Assembly: GCA_018262895.1 (NCBI GenBank)
Contig: JADFDJ010000002.1
Span: 62,001 to 126,000, forward strand
Source of the DNA: Methanomassiliicoccus sp.
GTDB lineage: Archaea > Thermoplasmatota > Thermoplasmata > Methanomassiliicoccales > Methanomassiliicoccaceae
Length of the DNA stretch: 64,000 bases
Direction: 5' to 3'
Position numbers and translations under genes: made by a program. The stretch's first letter is position 1; the number at the start of each line of letters is the position of its first letter. This document shows, one piece after another, positions 54,822-63,998 of this stretch. The notes beneath the pieces were generated by a model, which saw only the letters and a program-made list of their open reading frames with translations, searched no databases and was not told where the DNA came from.

Positions 54822-55690
54822 CCATAATAGGCGCGGGACCGGCAGGGATGGCTGCGGCGATCCACCTCCAGCGAGCTGGTCTGGCACCATTGCTGTTGGA
54901 AAGGAACGTCTTTGGGGGGCTATTGAGGTATGGTTACTGGATTGAGAACTATCCAGGCTTCCCAGAGGGCATAAAGGGAGATAAGCTGGCGGCCCTCTTT
55001 CATCATCATCTACTGTCGGTCGGAGGAAAGGTCACCAGCGCTACGGTGCAGCGGGTCGACCGCGATACGGACCACACCTTCACCGTCACCACTTCCCAGG
55101 GGACGGTCCAATCGGACGCGGTCATCGTGGCCACAGGTACCCGGCCCTGTACGATCGACATACCCGGGCTCAGAGGGCTGGAGGGCATCTCCGCCTTCTA
55201 CGATCTCTTCGAGCTGTATAAAGTTGCTGGAGGTCACGATAGGATCCTTGTCTACGGTGGAGGTGATGCCGCCTTCGACCAGGCCATACGACTGAACGAT
55301 GAAGGCCACGAGGTGACCATACAGTGCCGTTCTGTACCGAGATGCTTACCTTTGCTCCGAGAGCGGGCGAGCATGAGAGGCATCCCCCTGGTGGAACATA
55401 TGCCCATCGTCGGCGCGAGAATGGGCTATAACGGGACAGTACTGGACATGGGACGAGAGGGCAGCATGATCGTGGACAAGGTACTCTTGGCTTGCGGCAG
55501 GGAGCCCAGGGTCGAGATACTGAGCCCAGAGCTCCTCCCCCAGAATAACGCCTCGCCCCCAGCTTCGTCCGTCCCCGGACTTTTTCTAGCGGGTGATGTG
55601 GTGGGAGGAACCGAGCGGCAAGTGGGCATAGCCATCGGGAGCGGGATAAGCTCGGCGATGAAGGCCGAAAAATACGTGGATGGGAGATGA
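54800..55690 (+). CDS. Thioredoxin-reductase-like flavoprotein without redox CxxC
   Basis: A 296-aa FAD/NAD(P)H oxidoreductase of the thioredoxin reductase fold: IIGAGPAGMAAA at the start, the VATGTRP motif, NADPH motif YGGGDAAFDQA and the C-terminal GDVVGGTERQVGIAIGSG. The active-site CxxC that precedes the GGGD motif in true thioredoxin reductases is missing, so it must reduce something else. TTG 54800 is the start, with GGAGGTG six bases upstream. It is coupled to the genes on both sides. Confidence 0.85.
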   Translation: MDERQAVTIIGAGPAGMAAAIHLQRAGLAPLLLERNVFGGLLRYGYWIENYPGFPEGIKGDKLAALFHHHLLSVGGKVTSATVQRVDRDTDHTFTVTTSQGTVQSDAVIVATGTRPCTIDIPGLRGLEGISAFYDLFELYKVAGGHDRILVYGGGDAAFDQAIRLNDEGHEVTIQCRSVPRCLPLLRERASMRGIPLVEHMPIVGARMGYNGTVLDMGREGSMIVDKVLLACGREPRVEILSPELLPQNNASPPASSVPGLFLAGDVVGGTERQVGIAIGSGISSAMKAEKYVDGR

Positions 55691-55694
55691 TAGG

Positions 55695-56660
55695 ATGGAA
55701 GTCCTCGAAGAGTATGGGAACGATGCCCTGGCCCGCGTATTCGTCGCCCAGATGAGGAGGGAGGACCCCAGGTCCGTGGTCGAGTTCGTGGAGTCCGTTC
55801 AACCCCCCTTGTCAAGGGAGGAAAAATGGGTCATCATCGTGTCATCCATGTTCGGCTGCCCCATAGGCTGCACGATGTGCGATGCCGGGGGTAACTACGC
55901 CGGTCCGCTGACCTCCCAGGAGATACTGGCGCAGATCGATGAGTGCGTGGTGAGGAGATACCCTGATCATAGGGTACCATCCAGGAAGTTCAAGGTCCAG
56001 TTCTCGCGCATGGGCGAACCGTCCTTGAACCCCGCGGTCCTTGAGGCGTTGAGGGCCCTGCCTGAGCGGTTCGATGCTCCTGGACTGATCGTCTCACTGT
56101 CCACCACCGCTCCCGCACGAGCCCATGGGTTCTTCGAGAGGCTGCTGCGCATAAAGGAGGAGATGTACCGGGATGGCAGGTTCCAGTTGCAGTTCTCCAT
56201 CCATACCACTGACCTTGAGAGGAGGAGGACGCTCATACCGGCCCAAACATGGACCTTCGAACAGATGGCGGAATACGGAGAGCGCTTCTTTGAGCCCCGT
56301 CACGGCGATAGAAAGGTCGTCCTGAACTTTGCACCCTTGATCGACCATCCGATAGATCCCTCAAAGCTGAAAGAGCACTTCGACCCGGGGACTTTCATAG
56401 TCAAGCTCACGCCGTTGAATCCCACGATCCGATCGATGGACCATGGGATGGGGTCGGTGCTGCAGCACGGCCGTCCTGAGACCTACAAAGAACTTGTGAA
56501 CGCCCTCAATGAAATGGGATATGAGGTGATCGTCAGCCTGGGGGCAGAGGAGGAGAACAGGATAGGCAGCAACTGTGGACAGTACGTGCAGCGCATGTTA
56601 TCGGAGGGACGGCGGCCGAAGGACGCTTATGATGTACAAAGATACCGTGGCCAGATGTGA
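55695..56660 (+). CDS. RlmN-like radical SAM protein
   Basis: A 321-aa radical SAM enzyme with C55-x3-C59-x2-C62 (CPIGCTMC) followed by DAGGNYAGPLTSQEI, similar to the RlmN/Cfr methyltransferases. Near the C-terminus SNCGQYV (C294) fits the cysteine that RlmN methylates. It lacks the N-terminal domain of typical RlmN, so it is a shorter paralog of unknown substrate. ATG 55695 follows GGAG; a GTG at 55680 inside the previous gene is possible. Confidence 0.82.
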   Translation: MEVLEEYGNDALARVFVAQMRREDPRSVVEFVESVQPPLSREEKWVIIVSSMFGCPIGCTMCDAGGNYAGPLTSQEILAQIDECVVRRYPDHRVPSRKFKVQFSRMGEPSLNPAVLEALRALPERFDAPGLIVSLSTTAPARAHGFFERLLRIKEEMYRDGRFQLQFSIHTTDLERRRTLIPAQTWTFEQMAEYGERFFEPRHGDRKVVLNFAPLIDHPIDPSKLKEHFDPGTFIVKLTPLNPTIRSMDHGMGSVLQHGRPETYKELVNALNEMGYEVIVSLGAEEENRIGSNCGQYVQRMLSEGRRPKDAYDVQRYRGQM

Positions 56661-56695
56661 TATGCGTTCGACAATGACCGTGTTTCATCCTCCAG

Positions 56696-56710
56696 AGTAT
56701 AATTTATACT
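56696..56710 (+). promoter_or_regulatory. Palindromic TATA element of the RavA-type operon
   Basis: AGTATAA-T-TTATACT forms perfect 7-bp arms with one spacer base and contains the TATA-like core. Transcription is predicted near 56730, about 8 bases before the ATG. A regulator binding here would block the promoter. Confidence 0.4.
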
Positions 56711-56736
56711 GAGTTCACCTTAATTGGGGCGAGAAG

Positions 56737-58155
56737 ATGAGATCAAGGATCGTTACGTTGAGCAAGGAGCTCAACGAAAATTTTAGGGAGCGTGACGAGG
56801 AGATCGCCGGTTCCCTCTTGGCGATGCTGTCAGGGGAGCACGTTCTTTTCATCGGCCCGCCCGGAACGGCCAAAAGCATGCTCGCCAGGGAGCTGTGCAA
56901 GTCCATCAAGGAAGGGAATTTTTTCTACTACCTGCTCACCCGGTTCACAACTCCCGATGAGATTTTCGGACCCTTGTCCCTAAGCTCCCTCCAGGAGGAC
57001 ATCTTCCGGCGGAACATAAAGGGATATCTGCCGACGGCCCACGTGTCGTTCCTGGACGAGATCTTCAAGGCCAACTCTTCCATTCTGAACTCCCTGCTCA
57101 CCATCCTCAACGAGCGCAAGTATCACAATGGCTGTGAGATCCTGGATGTGCCCCTGATATCCGTCTTCGGGGCATCCAATGAGCTTCCGGAGGAGAACGA
57201 GTCCCTGGAGGCGCTTTACGATCGGTTCCTCTTCCGCTTCTATATAGGCTACGTCCAGGACGAGACCAATTTCGTGGACATCATCCTGGGTCATTCCGAG
57301 GACTTCACGCCCTCGGTGCAGCTTACCGTGGAGGAGATCAGGAAGGAGCTGCAGGAATCGGCCGATGTCACCATCGACAATGACGTCATGGACTCCATAG
57401 TCGCCCTGAGGAAAGAGTTCCGCACCTCCAGCATCTCCATATCCGACCGGAGATGGAAGAAGATGGTCGGGGTCCTCAAGGTCGCCGCCCATAGCCTGGG
57501 CCGGGCCAATGTGGACAAGAGCATGCTCCCCATACTGAAGCACATGCTGTGGAACCGCCCGGAGGAGAAGGTCACCATCAGGAAGCGCCTGGTGGAGATG
57601 GCCGTGGCGGGAGGCCTGAACCTTGACAAGGAGCAGCAGTACCTGCAGGACCTCCACGACTCCGCCAAGCAGCTGAAGGACTTCGATCTGCCAGAGGTGG
57701 TCACGTGCAAATCGTGCGGGCAGCGTTTCTTCAACTGGAAGGGGCTGCAGGTGCACGCCTCCGCTTTCCACGACCATGCCTACATATTACCGGACGACGA
57801 GACCCTCTACCAGCTGTGGAAGCACAAGGTGTCGCCGCACCTGCTCCCAAACCTCATCGAGCTCTACGCGACCAGAGGGCACCCCGTGATACTCACCACG
57901 CCCCCTCAGGAAAAGGAGCTGTACATAAAGGAGCTGGACGACTTCCAGGAGGACATGGGGACCCTCGAGGAGGACCTGGGAAGGGAGAGGGAGGCCTTGG
58001 TGGGCATACTCAACAACAACATCTGGCTTACTCCCAGGGACCGAGAGGAGATCATGGCCCAGTACGACATCAAGACCAAGGCCATGATCAAGATGAAGAA
58101 GCTGCACTCCGAGACGCGGGAGATCGTTCTCTCGGAGGACGTGATAGAGCCCTGA
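56737..58155 (+). CDS. ravA: MoxR/RavA-type AAA ATPase with embedded C2H2 zinc finger
   Basis: A 472-aa AAA protein of the MoxR/RavA group: Walker A GPPGTAKS (40-47), Walker B VSFLDEIF (103-110), sensor 1 VFGASNELPE. At residues 324-345 there is a classical finger: C324-x2-C327-x12-H340-x4-H345, unusual for this group. The C-terminal 60 residues are charged and helical. It is followed after 7 bases by a VWA protein, the usual partner, suggesting a chaperone pair acting on metal-protein assembly; the client is unknown. Confidence 0.85.
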   Translation: MRSRIVTLSKELNENFRERDEEIAGSLLAMLSGEHVLFIGPPGTAKSMLARELCKSIKEGNFFYYLLTRFTTPDEIFGPLSLSSLQEDIFRRNIKGYLPTAHVSFLDEIFKANSSILNSLLTILNERKYHNGCEILDVPLISVFGASNELPEENESLEALYDRFLFRFYIGYVQDETNFVDIILGHSEDFTPSVQLTVEEIRKELQESADVTIDNDVMDSIVALRKEFRTSSISISDRRWKKMVGVLKVAAHSLGRANVDKSMLPILKHMLWNRPEEKVTIRKRLVEMAVAGGLNLDKEQQYLQDLHDSAKQLKDFDLPEVVTCKSCGQRFFNWKGLQVHASAFHDHAYILPDDETLYQLWKHKVSPHLLPNLIELYATRGHPVILTTPPQEKELYIKELDDFQEDMGTLEEDLGREREALVGILNNNIWLTPRDREEIMAQYDIKTKAMIKMKKLHSETREIVLSEDVIEP

Positions 58156-58162
58156 GGTCCGC

Positions 58163-59620
58163 ATGACGGAAACGAGCAGCGTACGCTGCCGAAAGGCCCT
58201 GAACGACGATTCCGTGCGCCTGGCGGTGGGCCGGCCGAGGATGATACCACGAAAGCGCAGGGAAGAGGTCGCGTCCATAATTGCACAGGAGATCCTGGAA
58301 CGGAGGTCCGTGATCGATGTCCGCAGGCAGGCAGCCCGCTACGGCTCGTTCTACGTCATCCTCAAGGCGTTGAAGGGAACGGAGGATTGGGAGAAGCTCC
58401 GGGGCATGGCCGCCAGGAGCGATATCCTCGCTGCGCTGTCCCTCCGCTATACCACGATGGTCGTCCTCAATCTCCTGGACAGGACGGCTCCCCTGCCAGC
58501 ATCGAGCGAGGCGGAGAGGAGCCTGAACGGTCTGGTAGCCCTCACCCTGATCGCCTGGCAGCGCCACAGCGATATCAACATGGAGATGCTGGCCCGCGGC
58601 GTGGAGGAGTTCGAGTCTTCGGACGTCCGGGGAGAGGCCCTGGGCTCGCTGGAATCGGTATTGAGGGAGCAGCTCTCCGTCGTGGTGGAGCAGATGGAGA
58701 GTTACATGGAGATGCTGGAGATGATGAAGAAGATGCTCCCCTCCGGCGATGACGAGACCTTCGTGGAGGAGGTCTTCCAGGCCTACATGCAGAACATCGA
58801 GAGCATGGCCCAGCTTCTCCGTCAGAGGAAGGACCTGCAGCGGATAATAGACCTGATGGGCAAGCTGGATGTGGAGTACGGGGCCAAGCAGGAGAAGGCC
58901 AAGAGCTTCACCACCACCGAGGCCTACGACCTGGGCCTGTCCAAGGACATCCGCCACGTGCTACCGGTTGAGCTGCTGAAGCTGCAGGACCCCATACTCC
59001 GCCTCCTTTTCTTCTCGCAGATGCTGGAAGGGGCGCTCCTGACCTACCAGCTCAAGGGGCAGGACGATCCAGACTATCCGCGGCCAAAGAAGAAGGGGCC
59101 GGTGATCGCCCTCATCGACGCCTCCGGTTCCATGTTTGGGGAGCCGGAGATACTGGCCAAGGCGTTCATCCTCATGCTGGCGAAGCGCATGGAGCGGGAA
59201 GGCAGGAACATCAAGGTCATACTCTTCGCCGCCTCCGACTGGAAGCTGGAGATAGACCTGGCGGACAAGAAGAAGGTGGCCAAGAACCTCCTGGACCTCA
59301 TGGTCCGGCATTTCGAGGGGTACACAGACTTCAACTCCGCCATGCGCGTCGGCCTGGATAACGTGAAGGGGAAGGAATGGCACGCGGCTGACGTCATACT
59401 TTTCACCGACGGGGAGTCCAACCTGAACAATGAGGGCCTGATCAACGAGTGGAACGACTTCAAGCTGCGCACCAGCTCAAAGATATACACTCTCATCGTC
59501 AATAACGATACGGCAGGCGGGCTGGAGCAGGTCTCGGACAAGATCTGGACGCTGCCCATGGGAAAATGGGACGTGGAAGGAAGCCCCTCGGGGCTGATCA
59601 AGCTGATCGCCAAAGGCTGA
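58163..59620 (+). CDS. viaA: VWA-domain protein (ViaA-like)
   Basis: A 485-aa protein. The C-terminal VWA domain (about 310-480) has the MIDAS motif DASGSM, a Thr in YTDFNSA and the second Asp in LFTDGES. The N-terminal 300 residues are helical and lack known domains, like bacterial ViaA. It follows the RavA-type gene, so the two likely form a complex. The start ATG 58163 lies 7 bases after the previous stop. Confidence 0.85.
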   Translation: MTETSSVRCRKALNDDSVRLAVGRPRMIPRKRREEVASIIAQEILERRSVIDVRRQAARYGSFYVILKALKGTEDWEKLRGMAARSDILAALSLRYTTMVVLNLLDRTAPLPASSEAERSLNGLVALTLIAWQRHSDINMEMLARGVEEFESSDVRGEALGSLESVLREQLSVVVEQMESYMEMLEMMKKMLPSGDDETFVEEVFQAYMQNIESMAQLLRQRKDLQRIIDLMGKLDVEYGAKQEKAKSFTTTEAYDLGLSKDIRHVLPVELLKLQDPILRLLFFSQMLEGALLTYQLKGQDDPDYPRPKKKGPVIALIDASGSMFGEPEILAKAFILMLAKRMEREGRNIKVILFAASDWKLEIDLADKKKVAKNLLDLMVRHFEGYTDFNSAMRVGLDNVKGKEWHAADVILFTDGESNLNNEGLINEWNDFKLRTSSKIYTLIVNNDTAGGLEQVSDKIWTLPMGKWDVEGSPSGLIKLIAKG

Positions 59621-59865
59621 TGTGTCCTGAGGCTGGCTCCCAATACCCCGGCCGTTGCATGTCGGCGTCCTCTCCCTGCCCGGCGAAGGCATTGTTAATA
59701 TGGGACATCGCCATCACCCCTTAGGATGGTAAATACGAGCTACGGATTCGATATCGGTCCTTCATTCTTCTCGTTCCGTAGCTCCGCCTTTATATTTTGA
59801 AGGCCTGCCAGTGTGAACACGGCAGGCCCCCATTTTCCATCCTCGATCTTAGAAGGTGAGATGAT

Positions 59866-60660
59866 ATGAGCTATACTGGAAAGGCAGTTCGCTTGGAAAG
59901 GATCATGAACCGGAGGACATGGCGCACCGTCATCGTCCCCATGGACCATGGTATGAGCCTGGGGCCCATCAAGGGCCTGGTGAACATGACGGAGACGGTG
60001 GACAAGATTGCCGAGGGGGGCGCCAACGCGGTCCTGGGTCACATAGGCTTGCCCCTGCACGGGCATCGCCGCCACGGTAAGGACATCGGGCTGATCATGC
60101 ACCTGTCAGCGTCCACATCCCTATCTCCCGACCCCAACGACAAGGTCCTTGTGACTCCGGTGGAGGAGGCCTTGAAGATGGGCGCGGATGCTGTCTCCGT
60201 CCACATCAACGTGGGCGCGGAGACGGAGGGGGAGATGCTCCGCTCGCTGGGCACGACCGCCACCAAGTGCCGGGAGTGGGGGATGCCCCTGCTGGCGATG
60301 ATGTATCCCCGGGGCCGCAAGATAGATTCCGAGACCTCGGCCCAGTACGTGAAGATAGCCGCCCGCGCGGCAGCGGAGATGGGCGTGGACATCGTCAAGA
60401 CCAACTACACCGGTAGCGTGGAGTCCTTCCGAGAGGTAACGAAGGGATGCCCTGTCCCGGTCGTCGTTGCCGGAGGTCCGCGCATGGAGACGACCAAGGA
60501 GCTGATGGAGACGGTGCACGATTCCGTGGAGGCCGGGGGAGGGGGCGTGGCCATGGGCCGCAACGTGTTCCAGGCCGAGGACCCCGTGAAGATGCTCAGG
60601 GCCATATCGGGGATAGTGCACCAGGGCTGGAGCGTGGAGGAGGCCCTGAAGGAGCTGTGA
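59866..60660 (+). CDS. 2-Amino-3,7-dideoxy-D-threo-hept-6-ulosonate synthase (ADH synthase)
   Basis: First enzyme of the archaeal early shikimate-independent route to dehydroquinate. The 264-aa DhnA-type aldolase fold has [24 protein letters not shown], the Schiff-base lysine in DIVKTNYTG and VVAGGPRM. Length fits ADH synthase; a class I fructose-bisphosphate aldolase is the alternative. TTTATATTTT at about 59789-59798 is a likely TATA box. No aroB-like partner lies next to it. Confidence 0.88.
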   Translation: MSYTGKAVRLERIMNRRTWRTVIVPMDHGMSLGPIKGLVNMTETVDKIAEGGANAVLGHIGLPLHGHRRHGKDIGLIMHLSASTSLSPDPNDKVLVTPVEEALKMGADAVSVHINVGAETEGEMLRSLGTTATKCREWGMPLLAMMYPRGRKIDSETSAQYVKIAARAAAEMGVDIVKTNYTGSVESFREVTKGCPVPVVVAGGPRMETTKELMETVHDSVEAGGGGVAMGRNVFQAEDPVKMLRAISGIVHQGWSVEEALKEL

Positions 60661-60677
60661 TCCGGGAGCCTCCGGGC

Positions 60678-61418
60678 TCAGCGCTCCCGCCACCGCGCCT
60701 TCCTCAGCCCGACCCACATGCACACCGCGGTGATGCCCAGGAGCACCCCCCAGTCCAGCATGGCGATTTCCACGGACAGCTGCTGGTAGCCTGCCAGGCC
60801 GTGGGACAGCTGGGCGGCGTAGGTGGTGGGCGACAGGTAGGCGAGGGTGCGGACCGGCTCGGGGAGGAGAGTGATGGGATAGTAGACCGGGGCCAGGGTC
60901 GAGAACAGGGTGGTGATCAGGCGGGAGAAGGCGAAGCTCTGCACGATGTCCGTGGTCACAGTGGCCAGCGCGAAGCCCAGAGCTATGGATGTCAGGAACA
61001 TCAGTAGCAGCACCGCGATTATGCCAAGGACGTTGATCAGTGAGGTGTGCACGAAGAGGCCGAACAGCGTCGACAGGATGATGATGGCCGGGGAGGAGTA
61101 GATCAGCTCGGAGATGGCGATACCCGCGACGTACACGCCGGCCCTGGTGGGGGAGGCCACCACCATCTCCTGGAGCTTGAAGTCGTTCTTGAGATGGGAG
61201 AGGTCGGACTGCAGGAAGGTCCCCGCTTGGAACATGGTCATGATGAGGCCGCCGATGATGGCCACTCCCAGGAGCTCGCCTCGGCTGACGAAGACGATGA
61301 GGATGAGGAAGGAGAGGGGGGAGATTACCGTGTTGATAAGGATGATGGGGTAGTTCTTCATCTCGTAGATGGCGTTCACCAGTATGGACGCCAGCAGCTG
61401 GTTTCCCACCTTCCTCAT
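60678..61418 (-). CDS. ABC-2 type permease
   Basis: A 246-aa six-helix permease of the ABC-2 export family; NYPIILINTVISPLSFLILIVF and VQSFAFSRLITTLFSTLAPVYYP are recognisable. It forms an exporter with the ATPase gene it overlaps by 4 bases. Substrate unknown; drug, lipid or polysaccharide export are typical. Confidence 0.86.
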   Translation of the reverse strand: MRKVGNQLLASILVNAIYEMKNYPIILINTVISPLSFLILIVFVSRGELLGVAIIGGLIMTMFQAGTFLQSDLSHLKNDFKLQEMVVASPTRAGVYVAGIAISELIYSSPAIIILSTLFGLFVHTSLINVLGIIAVLLLMFLTSIALGFALATVTTDIVQSFAFSRLITTLFSTLAPVYYPITLLPEPVRTLAYLSPTTYAAQLSHGLAGYQQLSVEIAMLDWGVLLGITAVCMWVGLRKARWRER

Positions 61419-62335
61419 TCCCCGTCCTCCTCTTCGACCCCGGAGGAGATGGTCCGACCTACCATCTGGTAGAAGATATCATCAAGAGTTATGGGGTTCA
61501 ACGAGAACTTTTCCTTACTTTCCAGGAGAGATCGGGAGATGTGCATGGCCTCCTCCTGCGAGGTCAGGACCTGCAACTGCCCGTCCCTCCCCAGGCGCTT
61601 CTCCCCCTCAAAGGACGGTAGATCCGCCCCTGCGCTCACGCGTATGCTGTACTGGTGGGGGAGCTTGGCCCTAAGCTCCTCCATGCTCCCCAGGACCAGT
61701 AGCCGTCCGTCGTCGAGGATGCCGATACGGTCCGCCACCCGCTCGGCCTCCTCCAGGTAATGGGTGGTGATGAAGAGGAAACGGTCCTTGCTGAGGTCGA
61801 TGAGAAGCTCCCACAGCTCCTTCCTTGATATGGGGTCCAGGCCCGTCGTGGGCTCGTCCAGGAAGATAAGGTCGGCACCTGAGGCGATGACCATGGCCAC
61901 CAAGACCTTGCGCTTCATCCCTCCGGAGAGGTTGCGGTTCAGCTTGTTGGCATGCTCGCTCATCCCCACCTTCTCCACGGAATAGAGCGCTCGGCGTTTC
62001 GCCTCCCTGTAGTCCAGCCCTCTCCACAACAGGTACGCCGTTATCATCTGCACCGGCGACATCCAGGCTATGGCCCTCGCTTCCTGCGGGACCACTGCCA
62101 TTCGCTCCCGCAATCGGTTGGCATCGGCCATCACGTCCAAGCCGTCGATGCTTGCCCCTCCCTCGCTAGGCTCGAGCAGGGTGGAGAGGATGCGGGTCAG
62201 CGTGGTCTTACCTGCGCCGTTCCTTCCAATGAGGGCGAAGACACCTGAGGTAGGGATGCGAAAGCTAACGGACGAAAGCGCCCTTTTACCGCCGCTATAG
62301 ACCTTCCCCAAGCCGTCGCATACAAGCTCTCCCAT
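61415..62335 (-). CDS. ABC-2 type export ATPase
   Basis: A 306-aa ATPase with Walker A GRNGAGKTT, signature NLSGGMKRK, Walker B LIFLDEPTTGLDP and switch THYLEE. The last 80 residues are the regulatory tail usual in ABC-2 exporters. ATG 62335 gives the typical MGELVCDGLGKVY start; the ATG at 62383 adds 16 residues and has no ribosome site. It is co-transcribed with the permease. Confidence 0.9.
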   Translation of the reverse strand: MGELVCDGLGKVYSGGKRALSSVSFRIPTSGVFALIGRNGAGKTTLTRILSTLLEPSEGGASIDGLDVMADANRLRERMAVVPQEARAIAWMSPVQMITAYLLWRGLDYREAKRRALYSVEKVGMSEHANKLNRNLSGGMKRKVLVAMVIASGADLIFLDEPTTGLDPISRKELWELLIDLSKDRFLFITTHYLEEAERVADRIGILDDGRLLVLGSMEELRAKLPHQYSIRVSAGADLPSFEGEKRLGRDGQLQVLTSQEEAMHISRSLLESKEKFSLNPITLDDIFYQMVGRTISSGVEEEDGE

Positions 62336-62739
62336 GGCCGATCCCGCCCTGCTCGATGAAAGGTCGGGTCCACTTAAAATCATTGGCGAAATGCTATGGG
62401 CAGGTCAGCCATCGAGGCGGTTGTGCCTTTGAGGGCGGGTGCTCTCGACCCCCGCCCCTGTAAAACATCTTCCCTGGGAAAGTTAGCGAACAGCACGACC
62501 CGAGGCAGCTTATAATGCAGATTAAAAATACAGAACGCAAGATAATTGTATTGTTCCAGGAAGTAAACAGTAAGATGAAAAAGCGACAAATTGCCTCCGT
62601 ACGGCGATTCTATCCGTTCTCGGCCGCCGTACAAGCGTAGGTGACCCCTCATTCGAAGGTTCAGGAGCCAATCTATAAATCGTCCGATGAGCCATTGAAG
62701 TGGCTGGTAGGTGGTGGGAGAGCGGTCACCGTCGATGAG
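62336..62739. promoter_or_regulatory. Divergent promoter region of the exporter and Lrp genes
   Basis: The 404-base stretch has no convincing gene. It contains a 7-bp GC hairpin (GGGCGGG 62433-62439 and CCCGCCC 62451-62457, 11-base loop) and a TATA box TCTATAAAT at 62671-62679. The latter predicts transcription near 62700, inside the frame that opens at 62641, so the Lrp protein should start later than that GTG. Confidence 0.45.
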
Positions 62740-63165
62740 ATGAACCAGCGTATCCTAAGGCTCCTGAAGATGGACGGGAAGATGACCTACCGAGAGGTAG
62801 CGGAGAAGCTCCGGAGATCACCCTCCACGGTCCGTGACCGCATCAAGAGGATGGAGGACTTCAACGTGATCCTGGGGTACTCGGCCATCGTCAACAACGA
62901 GCTCATGGGCATGGAGTCCGACGCCATCGTGCTCGCCAACATCGGAGATGGGGTGACCGTCAAGGACCTCCGCAAGCTGCGGAACGTGGATGGGGTGATG
63001 GAGGTCCTCCTAGTTAGCGGAGGGAGGGGGGTCCTGATCCGGCTGCACGCGCCGGACAATCACACCCTGGAGAGCACCATCGCCAACTCCATCATCCCCC
63101 TGGGCCTGAAGGACGTGGAGGTCCGCATCATCCTCGAATCGGTCATGCGGTTCCCCGGGTTCTAG
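62740..63165 (+). CDS. Lrp/AsnC-family transcriptional regulator
   Basis: An Lrp-like regulator with an N-terminal helix-turn-helix (MTYREVAEKLRRSPSTVRDRIKRM) and a C-terminal RAM domain for ligand binding and oligomerisation. I start at ATG 62740 (141 aa) because a TATA box at 62671-62679 places transcription near 62700; a longer frame to a GTG at 62641 would start before the promoter. The 4-base overlap with the convergent GXGXG gene suggests coordinated control of glutamate metabolism, which is inference. Confidence 0.75.
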   Translation: MNQRILRLLKMDGKMTYREVAEKLRRSPSTVRDRIKRMEDFNVILGYSAIVNNELMGMESDAIVLANIGDGVTVKDLRKLRNVDGVMEVLLVSGGRGVLIRLHAPDNHTLESTIANSIIPLGLKDVEVRIILESVMRFPGF

Positions 63166-63998
63166 TTCCAGATGGCCGTCGAATCGAACCGTCCAGTGAA
63201 CGGCCTCGAGGACAGGGGCTTTATCTTGGTGAACTTGCTCCAGTCCCTCTCCACCTTGACATTGAAGGCGTTCTCGAAGTCGGTGATCAGCTCATCAAGC
63301 AGCTTAACGTCCTCAGCGCCCAGATCGGAGATGGACGCTCCCATGCCCAGCTGGTGCTTCTCCACCTTCCCTCGGACGTAGATGCTCCCTCCGTGGATGC
63401 CCGTACCTATGAAGGAGCCCACCGGGGACTCGCCCTCTGGCACGCCCTCGCCCAGGACCAGGATGTTGCCTCCGGCCATGTACTCCCCGAGATAATCGCC
63501 GGTGGTACCACCGATCACGATGGCCGGCCTTTCTTTGCCGAACTCCTTCATGTGTATGCCCACCCGGAACCCGGAGCTGCCGCGGACCAGGATGCGGCCG
63601 CCACGGAGGGAGAGGCCGGTGACGTCCCAGGCGTTGCCGTGGACGACGATGCGTCCGGAGGACATGGTGTTGCCTGTCATGTCCTGGGCGTTGCCGAAGA
63701 CCTCGATGGTGGGGCCGTCCAGGAATGCGCCCAGGTCATTGCCCGGGGTTCCCTTGATGGCCACGTACAGGTCCTTGGCCTTGGCTGCGGACCCAATGTA
63801 CCGCTGTCCCATCACCCCATCGATGATTATGCGCTTGGACCCCTCTGCTATGGCCTTGCGGACCTCGGAGTTGAGGGCCATATGCTCCAGGGGCCTACCC
63901 CAACGGTCCCTGCTCGTGGCATCGATGATCGTCTCTGAAATACCATCTCTATTCTTGCGAACTGTAACTTTATAGATAGGACTAATTCTCTCACCCCC
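63162..63998 (-). CDS. Glutamate synthase-type GXGXG domain protein, probably partial
   Basis: The visible part matches the C-terminal GXGXG beta-helix domain of archaeal-type glutamate synthase (also FwdC-like): GQRYIGSAAKAKDLYVAIKG, repeats of GGRILVRG and GIHGGSIYVRG. The first internal ATG is 63881 (239 aa), but upstream in-frame codons ISETIIDATSRDRWG look coding and match the IIDA strand that starts this domain. The frame has no ATG, GTG or TTG upstream and stays open to the window edge, so the gene likely continues beyond. A TATA-like CTATAAAG near 63968-63976 is an alternative. Confidence 0.75.
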   Translation of the reverse strand, partial: GGERISPIYKVTVRKNRDGISETIIDATSRDRWGRPLEHMALNSEVRKAIAEGSKRIIIDGVMGQRYIGSAAKAKDLYVAIKGTPGNDLGAFLDGPTIEVFGNAQDMTGNTMSSGRIVVHGNAWDVTGLSLRGGRILVRGSSGFRVGIHMKEFGKERPAIVIGGTTGDYLGEYMAGGNILVLGEGVPEGESPVGSFIGTGIHGGSIYVRGKVEKHQLGMGASISDLGAEDVKLLDELITDFENAFNVKVERDWSKFTKIKPLSSRPFTGRFDSTAIWN

